The notes beneath the pieces are model-generated. The model had not been told where the DNA came from, did no database searches, and saw only the letters and a program-made list of their open reading frames with translations. From positions 4,268,001-4,332,000 of the forward strand of contig NC_083534.1 in assembly GCF_032362555.1 (NCBI RefSeq): a stretch of 64,000 bases of DNA, in the 5' to 3' direction. Positions 9,601 through 24,600 of this stretch are shown here, one piece after another. Position numbers and translations under genes: made by a program. Numbering within the stretch: position 1 is the first letter of the stretch; each line of letters begins with the position of its first letter. The stretch is from Amyelois transitella (taxonomy: Eukaryota; Arthropoda; Insecta; Lepidoptera; Pyralidae).

Positions 9601-12600
9601 ATTTATACCTGATACTCCTTAGGTATATACGAGTCCAGAACTTTATCAGCCAGCTGCAGCTCCCGCCTCAGTGCCCTGATACTGTCCAGAATCCCCTCCA
9701 TCTCCCTCTGCTGTTCTCGCTGCTGGTCAGCCAACTCGGCTTTGGCCGAGTTGAGCAATTGCACGGCCCTCTTCAACTTCCTCGATTTGGCAGCATTCTC
9801 TTCTTGAAGGCTGGAGTAACGTTCTTCTAAGTCTAGACGTTCGGCCTGTGGTAACAGAGTTGAATGTTGAACGATATAACGAGAGACTTTTTTTTTGTTA
9901 TATAAATTTACGAATAAGTCATACATACATATCATCACGTCTAACAAAATATTAAGAGATACATACATATGGTCACGTCTATCTCCCTTGCGGGCTAGAC
10001 AGAACCAACAGTCTTGAAAAGACTGATAGGCCACGTTCAACTTTATTGCTTGATGATAGAATTGAGATTCAAAATAGCAATTATATTTATTTTATTTATT
10101 TATTTATTATTTATTATGAGAACGAGATGGAGTGGTCCTATTCTTTACTAAGGGATAGGCTTAAAAACTTAGGAATCTTCATTTAGGCGATAAGCTAGCA
10201 ACCTGTCACTATTTGAATCTATTAAACCAAACAGCTGAACGTGGCCTATCAATCAGTATTTCTAAAACTGTTGGCTCTGTCCACCCCGCAAGGGATATAG
10301 ACGTGATTACATACACATATGTGTATGTAATCACGTCTTTATCATGTGTATTACATATATGTGTATGTCTATCTCATTTCAAAAATGACACAATCTCAAC
10401 AAACACTCACCTCCTTCTTCATCAGATGATCCTGGAGCCTCGCCTCGTTCATCTTCCTCAGCTCCAGCTCGGAGGCCGCCTGCTCCAGCAGCCTCCTCTG
10501 GGCGTCCGCCTTGTCCAGCAGGTTCTCCCCGCCCACCAGGACCTTGGACTCCAGCCTCTGCAGTTTATCCTTCAGTTCCTCCTGTTGTTTCCTGTTGTTG
10601 AAGTGTCAAAGAATTAATATACAGGGTGTAGGCAATATACATGCATATATATGGTCACGTCTATATCCCTTGCGGGGTAGACAGAGCGAACTGGCTTAAA
10701 AAGACTAAATGGCCACGTTCAGCTGTTTGGCTTGATGATAGAATTGAGATTCAAATACTGATAGGTTGCTAGCCTGACGTCTAAAATAGAATCTCAAGTT
10801 TGTATGCCTATCAATTAGTCGCATTTTACGACATCCATGGGAAAGAGATGGAGTGGTCCCATTCTTTTTTTGTATTGGTGCCGGGAACCACACGGTACAG
10901 TGTGTGACCCGTATTGGATCGATCATCCAGTTGCCTGAATGTGCAGGTTTCCTCACGATGTTTTCCCTCACCGTAACAGCACATTTTGCATCGGGTGTTA
11001 AAAAGAAGATAAAGGTAAACTCACTTCGTTTTGAGCAGTTCAGCCTTCTTCTCCTCCAGAACCTTCCTCGCCTGGTGAGCCTTCTCACGGTTCAGAATCT
11101 CCTGGAGAATTATAGTTATTAATTTCTAAAGAACTTTTTTTTAAAAACCTCCGCCTCCAATAGATGTCCTCCTTTTTTGAAGCCGGTTAAATTTCTAAAA
11201 ACCACCTCCTGAAAACCGCATCAAAATCGGTTCAGCAAAACGCGGGATAATTGCGCAACAAACATACATACATCGTACATGTCTAAGCGGTTAGAAAGTT
11301 ATAAAATTAATGGAAATGTTTATATATTTATGTACTAGAGGCCGCCCGCGACTTCGTCCGCATGGAAACCCTATCAATCCCGCGGGAACTCCGGGAACTA
11401 CTTTTTATAGTAGCCTATATGTTATTCTAGGTCTTCAGCTACCCACATGCCAAATTTCATCGTAATCGGTTCAGTAGTTTTTGCGTGAAAGAGTAACAAA
11501 CATCCATACTGACATACTCACAAACTTTCGCATTTATAATATTAGTAGGAAGTAGAATCATATATTGATACTAGCTGCGTCCGCGACTCCGGCCGCGAGG
11601 AATAGTTATTTTGGGCATCATTGAAGCCCTCAAGGGTGAATAATTATCCCCGTTTTTTTTCCACATTTTCCATTATTTCTTCGCTCCTAATAGTTGCAGC
11701 GTGATGTTATACAGCCTAAAGCCTTCCTCGATAAATATCCTAATCAACACAAAAAGAATTTTTCAATTCGAACCACAAGTTCCTGAGATTACCGCGTTCA
11801 AACAAACAAACAAACTCTTCAGCTTTATAATATTAGTATAATACTGCCCTGGTATAACTAAAATGCCGTTATCTGCCAAATCCTTGTTTTAAGTAAAACG
11901 TCAAAAACTGCGGTAAAAATTTAAACTGATGCCATTCATCAATGAGAACGCCTATTTATGACTTGAAGGTACCAAAAAGTCGTATATACAGATCGAAATT
12001 CTAAGTATAATTTAATATTGTGAAGTTGACGTTGTTGAAGAAAATGCTGCAGTGCAGTTTGTTACCGCTTCTTCTGCACTGACGCCTTGGAAGCGGCAGT
12101 AAACTTAGTTTTTAAGTAATTTATTTGACGTCAACCAAGTTGTTAAACCATACGACAATTATTAAGCGATATAATAGTATCCTATAATAATGAATAAAAA
12201 TTTTGAATTTGAATTTGAAAGAGATTTTTTTTTCTCATTTTACTGGTTAAAAATGTGTAAATCCTGATGTCAGATAACGGCATTTTAGTTATACCACGGC
12301 AGTGTAGATTACAATACCTTCTGCTCCCTCAAAGCTCTCTTCTTGATCTTCCTCTCCTCAGGCTCCAGCCCCTCCAGCTCCGACTCCGAGATGTCAGACA
12401 TCTCCAGCTCGGACAACTCTTCGGCTTCCTCCTCCAATTCTGTATAAGACACATACAAACATACATACATAAAATAACGCCTCTCTCCCGGAGGGGTAGG
12501 CAGAGACTACCTCTTTCCACTTGCCACGACCTCTGCATAGTTCCTTCGCTTCATCCACATTCATAACTCTCTTCATGCAAGCTCGGCTCAAGGAAAATGT

Positions 12601-15600
12601 ACCGTGTGGTTCCCGGCACCATTACAAAAAAGACTAGGACCACTCCATCTCTTTCACATGGATGTCGTAAAAGGCGACTAAGGGATGGGCTTACATACTT
12701 GGGATTCTTTTTTAAGGCGATGTGCTAGCACCCTGTCACTATTTGAATCTCAATTCTATCAATAAGAAAAACAGCTGACCGTGGCCGATCAGTCTTTTCA
12801 AGACTGTTGGCTCTGTCTACTCCACAAGGGATATAGACGTGATCATATGTATGTATGCATCATGCCCTGGCCGGGATTCGAGCCCGGGTTAAGGATTTTA
12901 TAAATAATATTATATATGTATATATATAAATATTAATAATATATATTTTTAATTATTTCAATTCAATATAAACGTGCATACCGTTGGTAGTTTCCTCCAG
13001 CTGTTTTTTGAGTTGATCGATCTCTTGCTGGAACCTGTAAACGAATAAATAATATCAAATGCTCATTCATTCATTCATATAACAACACTAGCTGTGCCCG
13101 CGACTTCATCCGCGTGGAATAGTTATTTTGGGCATCATTGAAGCCCTCAAGGATGAATAATTCTTCCTGTTTTTTTTTCATATATTCCATTATTCCTTGT
13201 CTCTTAAAAGTTGCAGCGTGATGTTATATAGCCTAAAGCTTTCCTCGATAAATTGTCTATTCAACGCATAAAGAATTTTTCAATTCGATCCAGTAGTTCC
13301 TGTGATTAGCGCGTTCAAACAAACAAACAAACAAACATGTATAAGCTTATAAATTTGGGATTCTTCATTAAGGCGATGGGCTAGCAACCTATCACTATTT
13401 GAATCTCAATTCTATCATCAACCCAAACAGCTGAACGTGGCCATTCAGTCTTTTCAAGACTGTTGGCTTTGTCTACCCTGCAAGGGATATGGACGTGACC
13501 ATATGTATGTATGTATGTACATATGTATGTAATGTATGTATGTATGTATGTATGTTTCCCGGGACACTAAGTTCTTCTATAAAAACAGTCACTCACCTGG
13601 TGAGAAGCGCTTCTTGACCCCATATGTATGTATGTACGTATGTATATATGTATGTAATGTATGTATGTATGTCTGGTTGTAATGTATGTATGTATTTAAT
13701 GTATGTATGTATGTATGTACGTATGTATATATGTATGTAATGTATGTATGTATGTATGTACGTGTGCCGGGACACTAAGTTCTTCTATAAGCCACTCACC
13801 TGGTGAGAAGCGCGTCTTGACCATATGTATGTAATGTATATATGTATGTAATGTATGTAATGTATGTATGTACATATATATGTATGTAATGTATGTATGT
13901 ATGTATGTACATATATATGTATGTAATGTATGTATGTATGTATGTACGTGTGCCGGGACACTCAGTTCTTCTATAAGCCACTCACCTGGTGAGAAGCGCG
14001 TCTTGACCATATGTATGTAATGTATATATGTATGTAATGTATGTATGTATGTAATGTATGTAATGTATGTATGTACATATATATGTATGTAATGTATGTA
14101 TGTATGTACGTATGTAATGTATGTAATGAATGTATGTATGTATTTAATGTAATGTATGTATGTATGTACGTTTGCCGGGACTTTCTTCTATAAAAACAGC
14201 CACTCACCTTGTGAGAAGCGCGTCTCCCGGCTCGGTGTTCACGTGCGTCTTGTTCTCAATGTTCTTCGCCCTGTTCGCGTAGCGCAAAGTGCTGATTGTC
14301 TCGACATAATTGCATTCAGCCGGTCCTATTGTCGCTATCTGTGAATTAATTTACTTTATGAATAATCATACATACATACGTATAATCACGTCTATATCCC
14401 TTGCGGGTTAGACAGAGCCAACGGTCTTGAAAAGACGGATGGGCCGCGTTCAGCACTGTTTGGCTTAACGATAGCAATGAGATTGAAATAGTGACTGGTT
14501 GCTAGCCCATCGCCTGAAAGAAGAATCCCAAGTTTATAAGCCTATCCCTTAGTCGCCTTTTACGACATTCATGGTAAAGAGATGGAGCGGTTCTATTCTT
14601 TTTTATATTGGTGCCGAAAACTACACAGCACTAACCACATAAATAAATCATAATATGCATGTGGCGTGTTATTATAATAGAACAGATTTTAATTAAAAAT
14701 TGGACACAAGATTGCCGTGTGGTTCGTGAGTTAGCGTCGATGTAAGTGCGGGTCAAATTACACCGATTGAGTTAGTCTCGAAGTAAATTCGAGACTTGTG
14801 TTACGAGATACTAACTCAGCGATACTATATTTTATAAGAGTAACTGCAAAATCTTAATCGCGTGATGAGAAACAAACTTTCTCTAATTGGCCTGGGTCTT
14901 GGATGTCTATCTATACATATAAGTATTCATTATAAAATACAGTATCATTGAGTTAGTATCTCGTAACACAAGTCTCGAACTTACTTCGAGACTAACTCAA
15001 TCTGTGTAATTTGACCCGAATATATTTATTTATTACTAGCGGCCCGCCCCGGCTTCGCACGGGTGGACATATTTTTGTGTTTTATATTTTGAAATAAATT
15101 TATTTCAAAACAAATTTATGCCTATGTCACTTTTGAAGGTCTATTCTATATCTGTGCCAAATTTTATCAAAATCGGACCAGTAGTTTTTGAGTTTATTCC
15201 ACACAAACATACAAATCTTTCCTCTTTATTATTAGTGTGGATTATCCGCTAGTAAAACACATGTCCGTCAATAGATGGCGCTAAATAAACTTTTTACCAA
15301 CAGATGTCTCTTAAAAAGAAGAAACTGACCATGACAGTCTTGGAGTTCCCCCCCAGGGAGTCCTGCAGCAGGCGGGTCAGCTTGCTGTTCCTGTAGGGGA
15401 TGTGGGTGGACTTCCCGTCCACCAGCGCGGAGATGACATTACCCAGGACCGACAGAGACTGGTTTATCTTCGTTGCCTCCTTCAAGCGCGTTCCTGACGC
15501 TTGAGTCTTGCTTTGGCGTTCGGAACCCTGTGACAAGTAAATTAATATATGTATTTACTAGCTGTGCCCGCGACTTCGTCCGCGTGGAATAGTTATTTTG

Positions 15601-18600
15601 GGCATCATTGAAGCCCTCAAGGATGAATTCTCCGATTTTTTCACATTTTCCATTATTTCTTCGCTCCTTATAGTTGCAGCGTGATGTTATACAGCCTAAA
15701 GCCTTCCTCGATAAATGGTCTATTCAACGCAAAAAGAATTTTTCCATTAGAACCAGTAGTTCCTAAGATTAGCGCGGTCAAACAAACAAACTCTACAGCT
15801 CTATAATATTAGTTTAGATTAATTTTATTAACTTTATTATGTTTTCGTGGGATTCTAAATTCCCACAAAACAGTGATCTTAAATTTCTCATCAGCCGCCT
15901 ACATCGTTGTCACCACAGTGATGTAGAATATGGCGTGCTTACGAGAACTTCCTGGTGCCTGACCTCCTTGACCACGGTCAGAGGGATCCCGTTTTTAAGG
16001 AATCTAGGAGCAACTAGGTATGGTATTTATACAAAAATAAACTAAGTAATTTAATAAAACCAAGATCATGAAAGTAAAATTTTGGGAGTAATTTTATGTC
16101 ACCAAGGTTAAGAAACTTGAGAAGTAAATTAATGACGCCAATGTAACGGTGGTCAAATTTATTATAGATATAATAGATTCAAGGAGGTCAGATGCAAGAC
16201 ACTGAGAGTAGATAACGAAAGACACTCTTCTGACCTTTACTTAGTGACCGATGTCAAAGAAAGAAAGGAAGGTCATGGCGGTCAGATTTTAAACACAGTG
16301 TCAAACAGTTGGTTATTACACTAAAACACTTCCGTTCGACCGAAATCTTACCAAGGTCAAAAAGGTCACTGAGGTCACGGAGGTCAGAATCTCAGAACAG
16401 CATCAGACACTCACCGCCAAGTCGACCAGATGGAGTTTCCCCATGGTAACGTGCAGTTTCTCATCAGCCGCCTTCTTCGATGACTCCACGGTGATGCAGA
16501 AAATGGCGTGCGAGCGGGAGCTCTCCGTGTTCATGGCGGTGGCGCCAATATGGCGGTTCTTGTTGCCGACCGCCATTATCTTTTCCAATTCGTCAGCGTT
16601 GTGGACAACGTAACCTGTTTGAGGGTATGTATTTGAGGATATATACGAGGCATTTCAGTCTTTCAGCAGAAAGGCCTCGTTCAGCAGTTTGGCTTGATGA
16701 TAGAGTTGAGATTCAAATAGTGAAAAGTTGTAAAGTAAAAAAGCCTATCGCTTAGTTTCATTTTACGACATCCATTCCTCCTTCCATTTTCCATTTCCAT
16801 TCCATCCTTCAGACATAAGAGGTCCTATTATTTTTCTAGTGCCGGGAACCACACAGCACAAATACAAAAATGTTTCTTTAAATAAACTTACATAAAAATA
16901 AATACAGTATATATTATGAAGAGAAAAGTGAAAACAAGGAGAATAGAGAAGAATTATAGATTCAAGACCCTTCAAGCATACCAGTGAGATCTTTGACAAA
17001 CACGCCGATATCAGGTCGCTCCTTGACCTCCAGACTCTGATGGGGGTTGTTCCCGAGAAGGTCACGGACTTCCTCGTTGTAAATCTCCAAGTAGGTCACG
17101 CATACCAGAAATCTGATGAGGAAATAGTGAAAAGTCATATCAAACTGCAATTCTAAAAAAATATTGTAATGAAACTAAGAAATAACAGAAAATATTATCC
17201 CATCTCATTCTAGTTCGCTCGCGTTCTCATTCAAACGCATATCCGGCCCGAAGGACCATTTTGTACATGGTCCTTCGAATCGGCTATAAACTTATTAATT
17301 TTACTTATAATTATAAATGAGAAAAATTCAGGCACTTTCTTAAGTCATTTTACATTTCAATAAATGAAATTTAAGACCTAAGGATGTATGGATGTGTGTG
17401 TTACTCTTTGACAAAAGAACTAATAAACGGATTCTCATGAATCTGCAGTAAGTAAAAATTTGATATTTAGAGTAGGCGAAATCGCGGGCTACGAATAGTT
17501 TTGTTATATGCCCATTATTTTAAACAACGCTGTGAAGACTATGTGTCTATGGGCAAAATCAAGTCACTTCAAAAATAACAAACTTTTTTTTTCCTCCTGG
17601 ATTTAATCCCGGTTGTATCCTCACTACACTGGAGAGGAGCCCGAGGTAGGCCTTTGACCATCCTAGATAGGTTATTTAAAAAAAGAACGCGCATTCTCTA
17701 CACAACGCTGTGTAAATAATCGGTATATAATTATATCCAAATCCGGCTCGAAGGACCATTTGGCAGCTATACCAAATGGTCCTTCGACCCGGATACGGAT
17801 TATTTTAAAAAGCGGCAAGGCGCAACAACTCACTTCACATCATCTTTCGCTTTAGCGATATGGCTGAATATATGAGCGAAGGAGTTAGGTATTATCCCCC
17901 TCAGTTCTGGAGCCGAGTTGCTACCGGCCATGGTGTACGTCTTCCCTGTACCCGTCTGACCGTACGCGAAGATAGTCCCGTTGTACCCTTTGAGGACCTC
18001 CTCCACGATCGGGCTAGCCGTTTGTACGTAGATGTCCATCTGGAATTGAATCAATTATTCATTTATTTTAAACTTGTGTGGTTCCCGGTACCATTACAAA
18101 AACAGAATAGGACCACTCCATCTCTATCCCATGGATGTCGTAAAAGGCGACTAAGGGATAGGCTTTTAAACTTGGGATTCCTCTTTTAGGCGATGGGCTA
18201 GCGACCTGTCACTATTTGAATCTCAATTCTATCATTAGACCAAATAGCTGAACGTGGCCATTCAGTCTTTTCAAGACTGTCGGCTCGGTCTACCCCGCAA
18301 GGGATATAGACGTGACCATATGTATGTATGTTTTTTAATCTTTATTGCACAACAAATAAAAAATGTACAAAAGGCGGACTTGATGCCGTTTGGCATTCTC
18401 TACCAGTCAACCAGCTGACCAAACAGAAAAAACTTTAAGTTGGTGGTGCGATAAAGTGCACATGCATACTGTAAAATACATACATTATTGTTGGTAAGCT
18501 AAATAAATTTACAAAGGGATGTGCTTAAATTAATTTGAGATTCTCCTTGTGGGCGATTGGCGAGCAACCTGTCACTATTTTGATCACAATTCCATCAATA

Positions 18601-21600
18601 AGACATCATCTGAACATGGCTATATATCAGTCTTTTTAATTCTGTTGGCTCTGTCTACCCCGCATGGGGTAAAGACGTGACTATATCTATGTATGTATCG
18701 TTGAGCTAGTATCTCGTAACACAAGTCTCGAAGTAACTTCGAGGCTAACTCCAATCTGTGTAATTTGTGCCTTATATTATACTAGCTGCGCCCGCGACTT
18801 CGTCCGCGTGGAATAGTTATTTTGGACATCATTGAAGCCCTTTCAAGGATGAATAATTGCCTCCGTTTTTTTTTTCACATATTCCATTATTTCTTTGCTT
18901 CTTATACTTGCAGCGTATTGTATATATGCTAAAGCCTTCCTCGATAAATGGTCTATTCAACGCAAAAATATTTTTTTAATTCCAACTAGTAGTTCCTGAG
19001 ATTAGTGCGTTCAAACAAACAAACTCTTCAGCTTTATAATATTAGTATAGATTATAATATTAGTATAGATTTGTTTTATATTCCTTACATAACGATACAT
19101 AATCTTTATTAATTATCTATACAGATTATTATATTAATAGATATGTAATATTAATAAATTAATGGCTTCGCTCCAGTGGAAAATTCTAACGTAACTCCCG
19201 AATGTCATGTATCCTATATATGTACCAAATTTCTTGAAAATCAGTCCGTCGGGTCATGAGCATATTCGTTACAAACATACAAAAAATATAAATATTTTCA
19301 TTTTATTATTAACGTTCATTATATATAAATAATCTCGTGCCTTATTGAACAAAAAAAAAACAAGCACAGTACTGCCAACATTTAAGAAATATTCGCGCCC
19401 GTTTCCGTGAGGTTGGCATTCCCGGCTGGGCGGGTGCGATCAATAGCTGACGCTTCGCGCATTGAGGGCATGACCTACTTAGAAGAACCATTGGATTAAC
19501 TTGCTTTGTTCGTGAAACGATGCAAATTAGAGATGCTTGTGGCATATTAACATCATTGAAAATAAAAAACATTTAATATTTTATATTGTGCAGTGTGGTT
19601 CCCGGCACAAATACTTAGAAAAAAAGAATAGGACCACTCCATCTCTCTCCCATGGATGTCGTAAAAGGCGACTAAGGGCTAGGCTTATAAACTTGGGATT
19701 CTTCTTTTAGGCGATGGGCTAGCAACCTGTCACTGTTTGAATCTCAATTCTATCTTGAAGCCAAATAGCTGAGCGTGGCCTATCAGTCTTTACAAGACTG
19801 TTGGCTCTGGCTGTCAAGGGATATAGACGTGATAATATGTATGTTTGTATATTTTATACATACATACATAAAATCACGCCTTTTTCCCGGAGGGGAGACT
19901 ACATCTTACCACTTGCCACGATCTCTGCACACTTCCTTCGCTTCATCCACATTCATAACTCTCTTCATGCAAGCTCGGCGGTTTCGGGTACAGCTGACCC
20001 TCTGCCAGGACGTCTTTAATTTGATCAAGATACGTTCGTCTAGGTCTTCCCACTCCAACCTTTCCCTCCACACTCTCTTTGTATATCTGCTTAGTCAACC
20101 TGCTTTTATTCATCCTCTCCACATGACCAAACCATCTTAACATACCCTTTTCTATTCCTGTAACTACATCTTCTTTCACATCACAACGCTCCCTTATCAC
20201 GCTGTTCCTTATCCAGTCACTCAATTTCACACCCAACATACTCCTTAACGCTCTCATGTCCACTGCATTTATTCTGCTTTCGTGCTTCTTTTGCCATACC
20301 CAACTTTCACTCCCATACATTAATGTAATATTTTACAGTTAATATTAATATTATATAGGCTTAGCTATGTCAGTAAACCTTTATGTGTAACTATATACGA
20401 TTTTATAATAAGTGCCGTGTGGTTCCCTGCACCAATAGAAAAAAGAATAGGACCACTCCATCTCTCTCCCATGGATGTCGTGAAAGGCGACTAATGGGTA
20501 GACTTATAAAATTGGGATTCTTCTTTTAGGCGATGGGATAGCAACCTATTAGTCACTATTTGAATCTCAATTCTATCTTAAAACCAAATAGCTAAACATG
20601 ACCTATCAGTATTTTCAAGACTGTTGGCTCTGTCTACCCAGCAAGGGATATAAATGTATGTATATTATTAGCTATAGCAGTAAATTATTTATGAGGAACT
20701 GTATACGACTTTATAATAGGTTGCCGGAGTCTGTTCTATCAAGAATGTTGTTTGTATATCAATACATGACCATAAATTCAAAGAGTATGTAAAGAAAGTA
20801 CTTTGTGAGACTGCTTATTATAGGACTGATGATTACCTGAATGATAAAAACATCTGGCTTGAGCTCGGCGCAGGAAACAAAGGAAAGGTATTGTAGTTTG
20901 ATTTGAACATTTATTAAAAAATCAGTACACTCACACAGTTAAATAAATTGATATTATCAATTTATTTAAATTTGACTTCCTATTTAAAATTATATTTTTT
21001 ATTATTAAGATCCTACTAATATTATATAAATGCGAAAGTTTGTGAGTATGTTAGGATGTCGGTATGGATGTTTGTTACTCTTTCACGCTAAAACTACTGA
21101 ATCGATTACGATGAAATTTGGTATGTAGGTAGTATCCCGCAGTTCCCGCGGGATTGATTCCACGCGGACGAAGTCGCGGGCGGCCTCTAATTTTGCATAA
21201 ATCATTTAATTGTAACAATGTATTCTGTCGTCCACATTTCAATTCTAAGTTTGGATAGCTGTGAAGTAAACGTTGTTGAAGAAAAGGCTGCAGTGCAGTT
21301 TGTTACCGCTTCTTCTGCACTGACGCCTTGGAAGCGGCAGTAAACTTAGTTTTGAGTAATTTTTATTGACGTCAACCAATGTTGTGAAACCAAAAGATAT
21401 GACAATTATTAAATGATGTCAAAGTGTCTCCCATATTAATTAATAAAAAAAATTAATTTTAATTTGTGGCAATTCTAATGCAATCATTCATTTACACGGA
21501 TGTAGTAATAAGCGACTAAGGAAATGGGAAAATTCATATAAACCTCTCATGGTGATCTGTTCGCAAGGAACAAACATAGTAGGTATACCTAATTTTGTTT

Positions 21601-24600
21601 GTTGCGATTTTAGGAAGTATAGTCGCAAACTTAGTTATTCACTACAGAAGATGGAAGGAGAAAAAAGGAGAGAAATATTCAGTTTAAAATACTATAAATA
21701 TTATGGAAATAAAATTAAAATATTTGACATTAAATACAATCTCTGACATTATTTCCTAACTAGTTACGTTGTTGAAGAAAATGCTGCAGTGCAGTTTGTT
21801 ACCGCTTCTTCTGCACTGACGCCTTGGAAGCGGCAGTAAACTTAGTTTTAAGTAATTTATTTGACGTCAACCAATGTTGTTAAACCAATGTTTTGACAAT
21901 TATTAAGCGATATGAAGTATCCTATAGTCTATACTAATATTATAAAGCTGAAGAGTTTGTTTTGTTTGTTTGTTTGTTTGTTTGTTTGTTTAAACGCGCT
22001 AATCTCAGAAACTACTGAACCGATTTGAATAATTCTTTCACTGTTAGATAGTCTATTTATCGAGGAAGGCTATAGGCTACATTTTATCCCGGATTTCCTA
22101 CGGGAAACGTACACAATGCAGGTGAAAGTTGAATGAGTCGGCCATCTGCGAGCTTTCCACGCGAACGCTGCGCAAACCAAGAAAGATATAGTAAAACAAT
22201 GTACTAAACATGTGAAGTACTCATTTTTTGCCACAAAAAAGTCCGCGAGAGCATATATCTATCTCTTAAGGTTTACTTACAATAACCACTTTTATGTTCA
22301 TTTTTTAAGATTATTTTTTTATTATAAACATAAGTTATTTTGAAACCAATTTTCTTTAATTCAGTATTAATCCTTATCCAAATAAATATGTTTATTACTT
22401 TCGGCTTTTCATGTAGACTAAAATTGCCATTTACAGTATATAAATCAGACGAATAGGTTTTGAGATATAGTCGTTATAAGCAATTTGCAGCGAAACATTT
22501 AATACGGCGAACCAGCGTTCTTTCTAATACGCGTGACCGCCTGACCTAAATATGATGCCCAAAATAACTATTCCACGCGGACGAAGTCGGGGGCACAGCT
22601 AGTAATGAATAAAAATTTTGAATTTTGTCAGTAAATACAATCTCTGACATTATTTCCTAACTAACTGACCATGGCAACCGTTGCTATGGCGTTCATAAAT
22701 AAGGTTGCCTACATGATTATCAATCTCGATGTATACTGGTTACATAAATCCTACTAATATTGTAAATGCGAAAGTTTGTGAGTATGTCAGGATATCAGTA
22801 TGGATGTTTGCCACTTGCGATGGGCTAGCAACCTGTCACTATTTGAATCTCAACTCTATTATTGAGCCACACAGCTGAACCAAGACTGTTGGCTCAGTCT
22901 ACCCCGCAAAGGATATAGACGTAACCATATTCAGGCGGCGTCTGTGTTGCCAGTTGCCATAAAATTGAATTTACAAAAAATAAATCCCGAAAGTACCGAA
23001 AATCCTGGTTCTTTTATTACTAAAAAAATACCGGGATTTTCCCGATTCTATACACTACGGCCAATCAGTCTTTTCAAGACTGTTGGCTCAGTTTACCCCG
23101 AAAGGGATATAGACGTGACAATATGTATGTATGTACCACCCTGTATGCACAAGACAACCTGTATACACAGCGGACCTAGCGGTCGATAGCGGCGTCGTCG
23201 CGCATCGAGGTCAGACCGGTGACCTAGTTAAAAGATACCGAATAGATTCGTCAATCAATAGTAACAATAATATACCAGTAAGTTTGTTACCTCTGCACAC
23301 GTAATCTAAAAAGTAAAAATGTAAAGTAAAAATAATTTATTCACAAAAGACCATAAAAATTAAGGACGTCCTGGTAAAGGGTCTGGTCAAAAGTACCCGA
23401 AACCGCCGAACTTGCATGAAGAGAGTTATGAATGTGGATGAAGCGAAGGAAGTATGCAGAGATCGTGGCAAGTGGAAAGAGGGAGTCTCTGCCTACCGCT
23501 CCGGGAAAGAGGCGTGATTTTATGTATGTATGTATGTAAGACCATAAAAACGAAGGAAACAATAATACATACATATGATCACGTCTTTATCCCTTACGGG
23601 GTAGACAGAGCCAACAGTCTTGAAAAGACTGATAGGCCACGTTCAGCTGTTTCGCTTTGTGATATAATTGAGATTCAAATAGTGACGGGTTGCTAGCCCA
23701 TCGACTAAAAGAAGGATCCCAAGTTGATAAGCCTATCCCTTAGTCGCCTTTTACGACATCTATGGGAACGAGATGGGAGTGGTCCTATTCTTTTTTTAAT
23801 AAACAATAATATGTACAAAAATAGACATGTAGTGAAAGAGGCGTGATTTTATGTATGTATGTATAGACATATAGTATGGTGCTCCCGAAAGGGTTCCCTC
23901 AGCATAATAATGGCTTTAAAAAATATGCTACACAGCCAACGGGATATAGACGTGACCATATGTATGTATGTATGTACATTTAAATGCTCAATAATAAAAC
24001 ACACAACAAGAAGTGTACTTGTTCAAAATTTCTCCTAAGTCTAAGATCTAGTCGTATTTTTTCCCTTGATGTACATAAATGTATAAATAATAAATTAAAT
24101 TAATAACATGCATTGCATAAAATATTAAAAAGCGATAGGAATACAATTCACTACTTCAGAATTTACAGCATAAATTTGTGTAAGTAAATATATTTTACAA
24201 CATATTTTACATAGATATTTACAATTTTTACACATATATTCTTTGATGATACTGTTATTTATTTTAACAAAAAAAATTGTGAATTGTATAATTAGTTTTA
24301 TTTCAAAACAAGATTGAAAATGTCATAACTAAAGATAAAAACACAAAAAATAATCGCAATAACACTAAGAAGTATTTATACAACAGATACATTTGCAAAT
24401 ACATATTCATTAAAAAAAATATACGAGTATATAGGACATTAAGGTACAACTTCTACTTAGAAATTAACAATGATCGTGCATATATATTCATAACAATTTA
24501 CATTTAACATAAATATTATTCAAACATTTTTTTACACTACAACATATTTTACACAGATAATGTATATAAGGTACATCACACACAGCACTCCAAACTAAGG

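Noticed and set aside
13593-14207. minus-strand frames rich in Tyr-Ile-His-Thr repeats
   Set aside because: Simple translation of the (TATG)n array; no protein evidence.
19330-19560. possible PIF/Harbinger transposase remnant on plus strand ([12 protein letters not shown]-like)
   Set aside because: Only one short motif resembles the family, stops follow at once, and no inverted ends were found; too weak to list as a feature.
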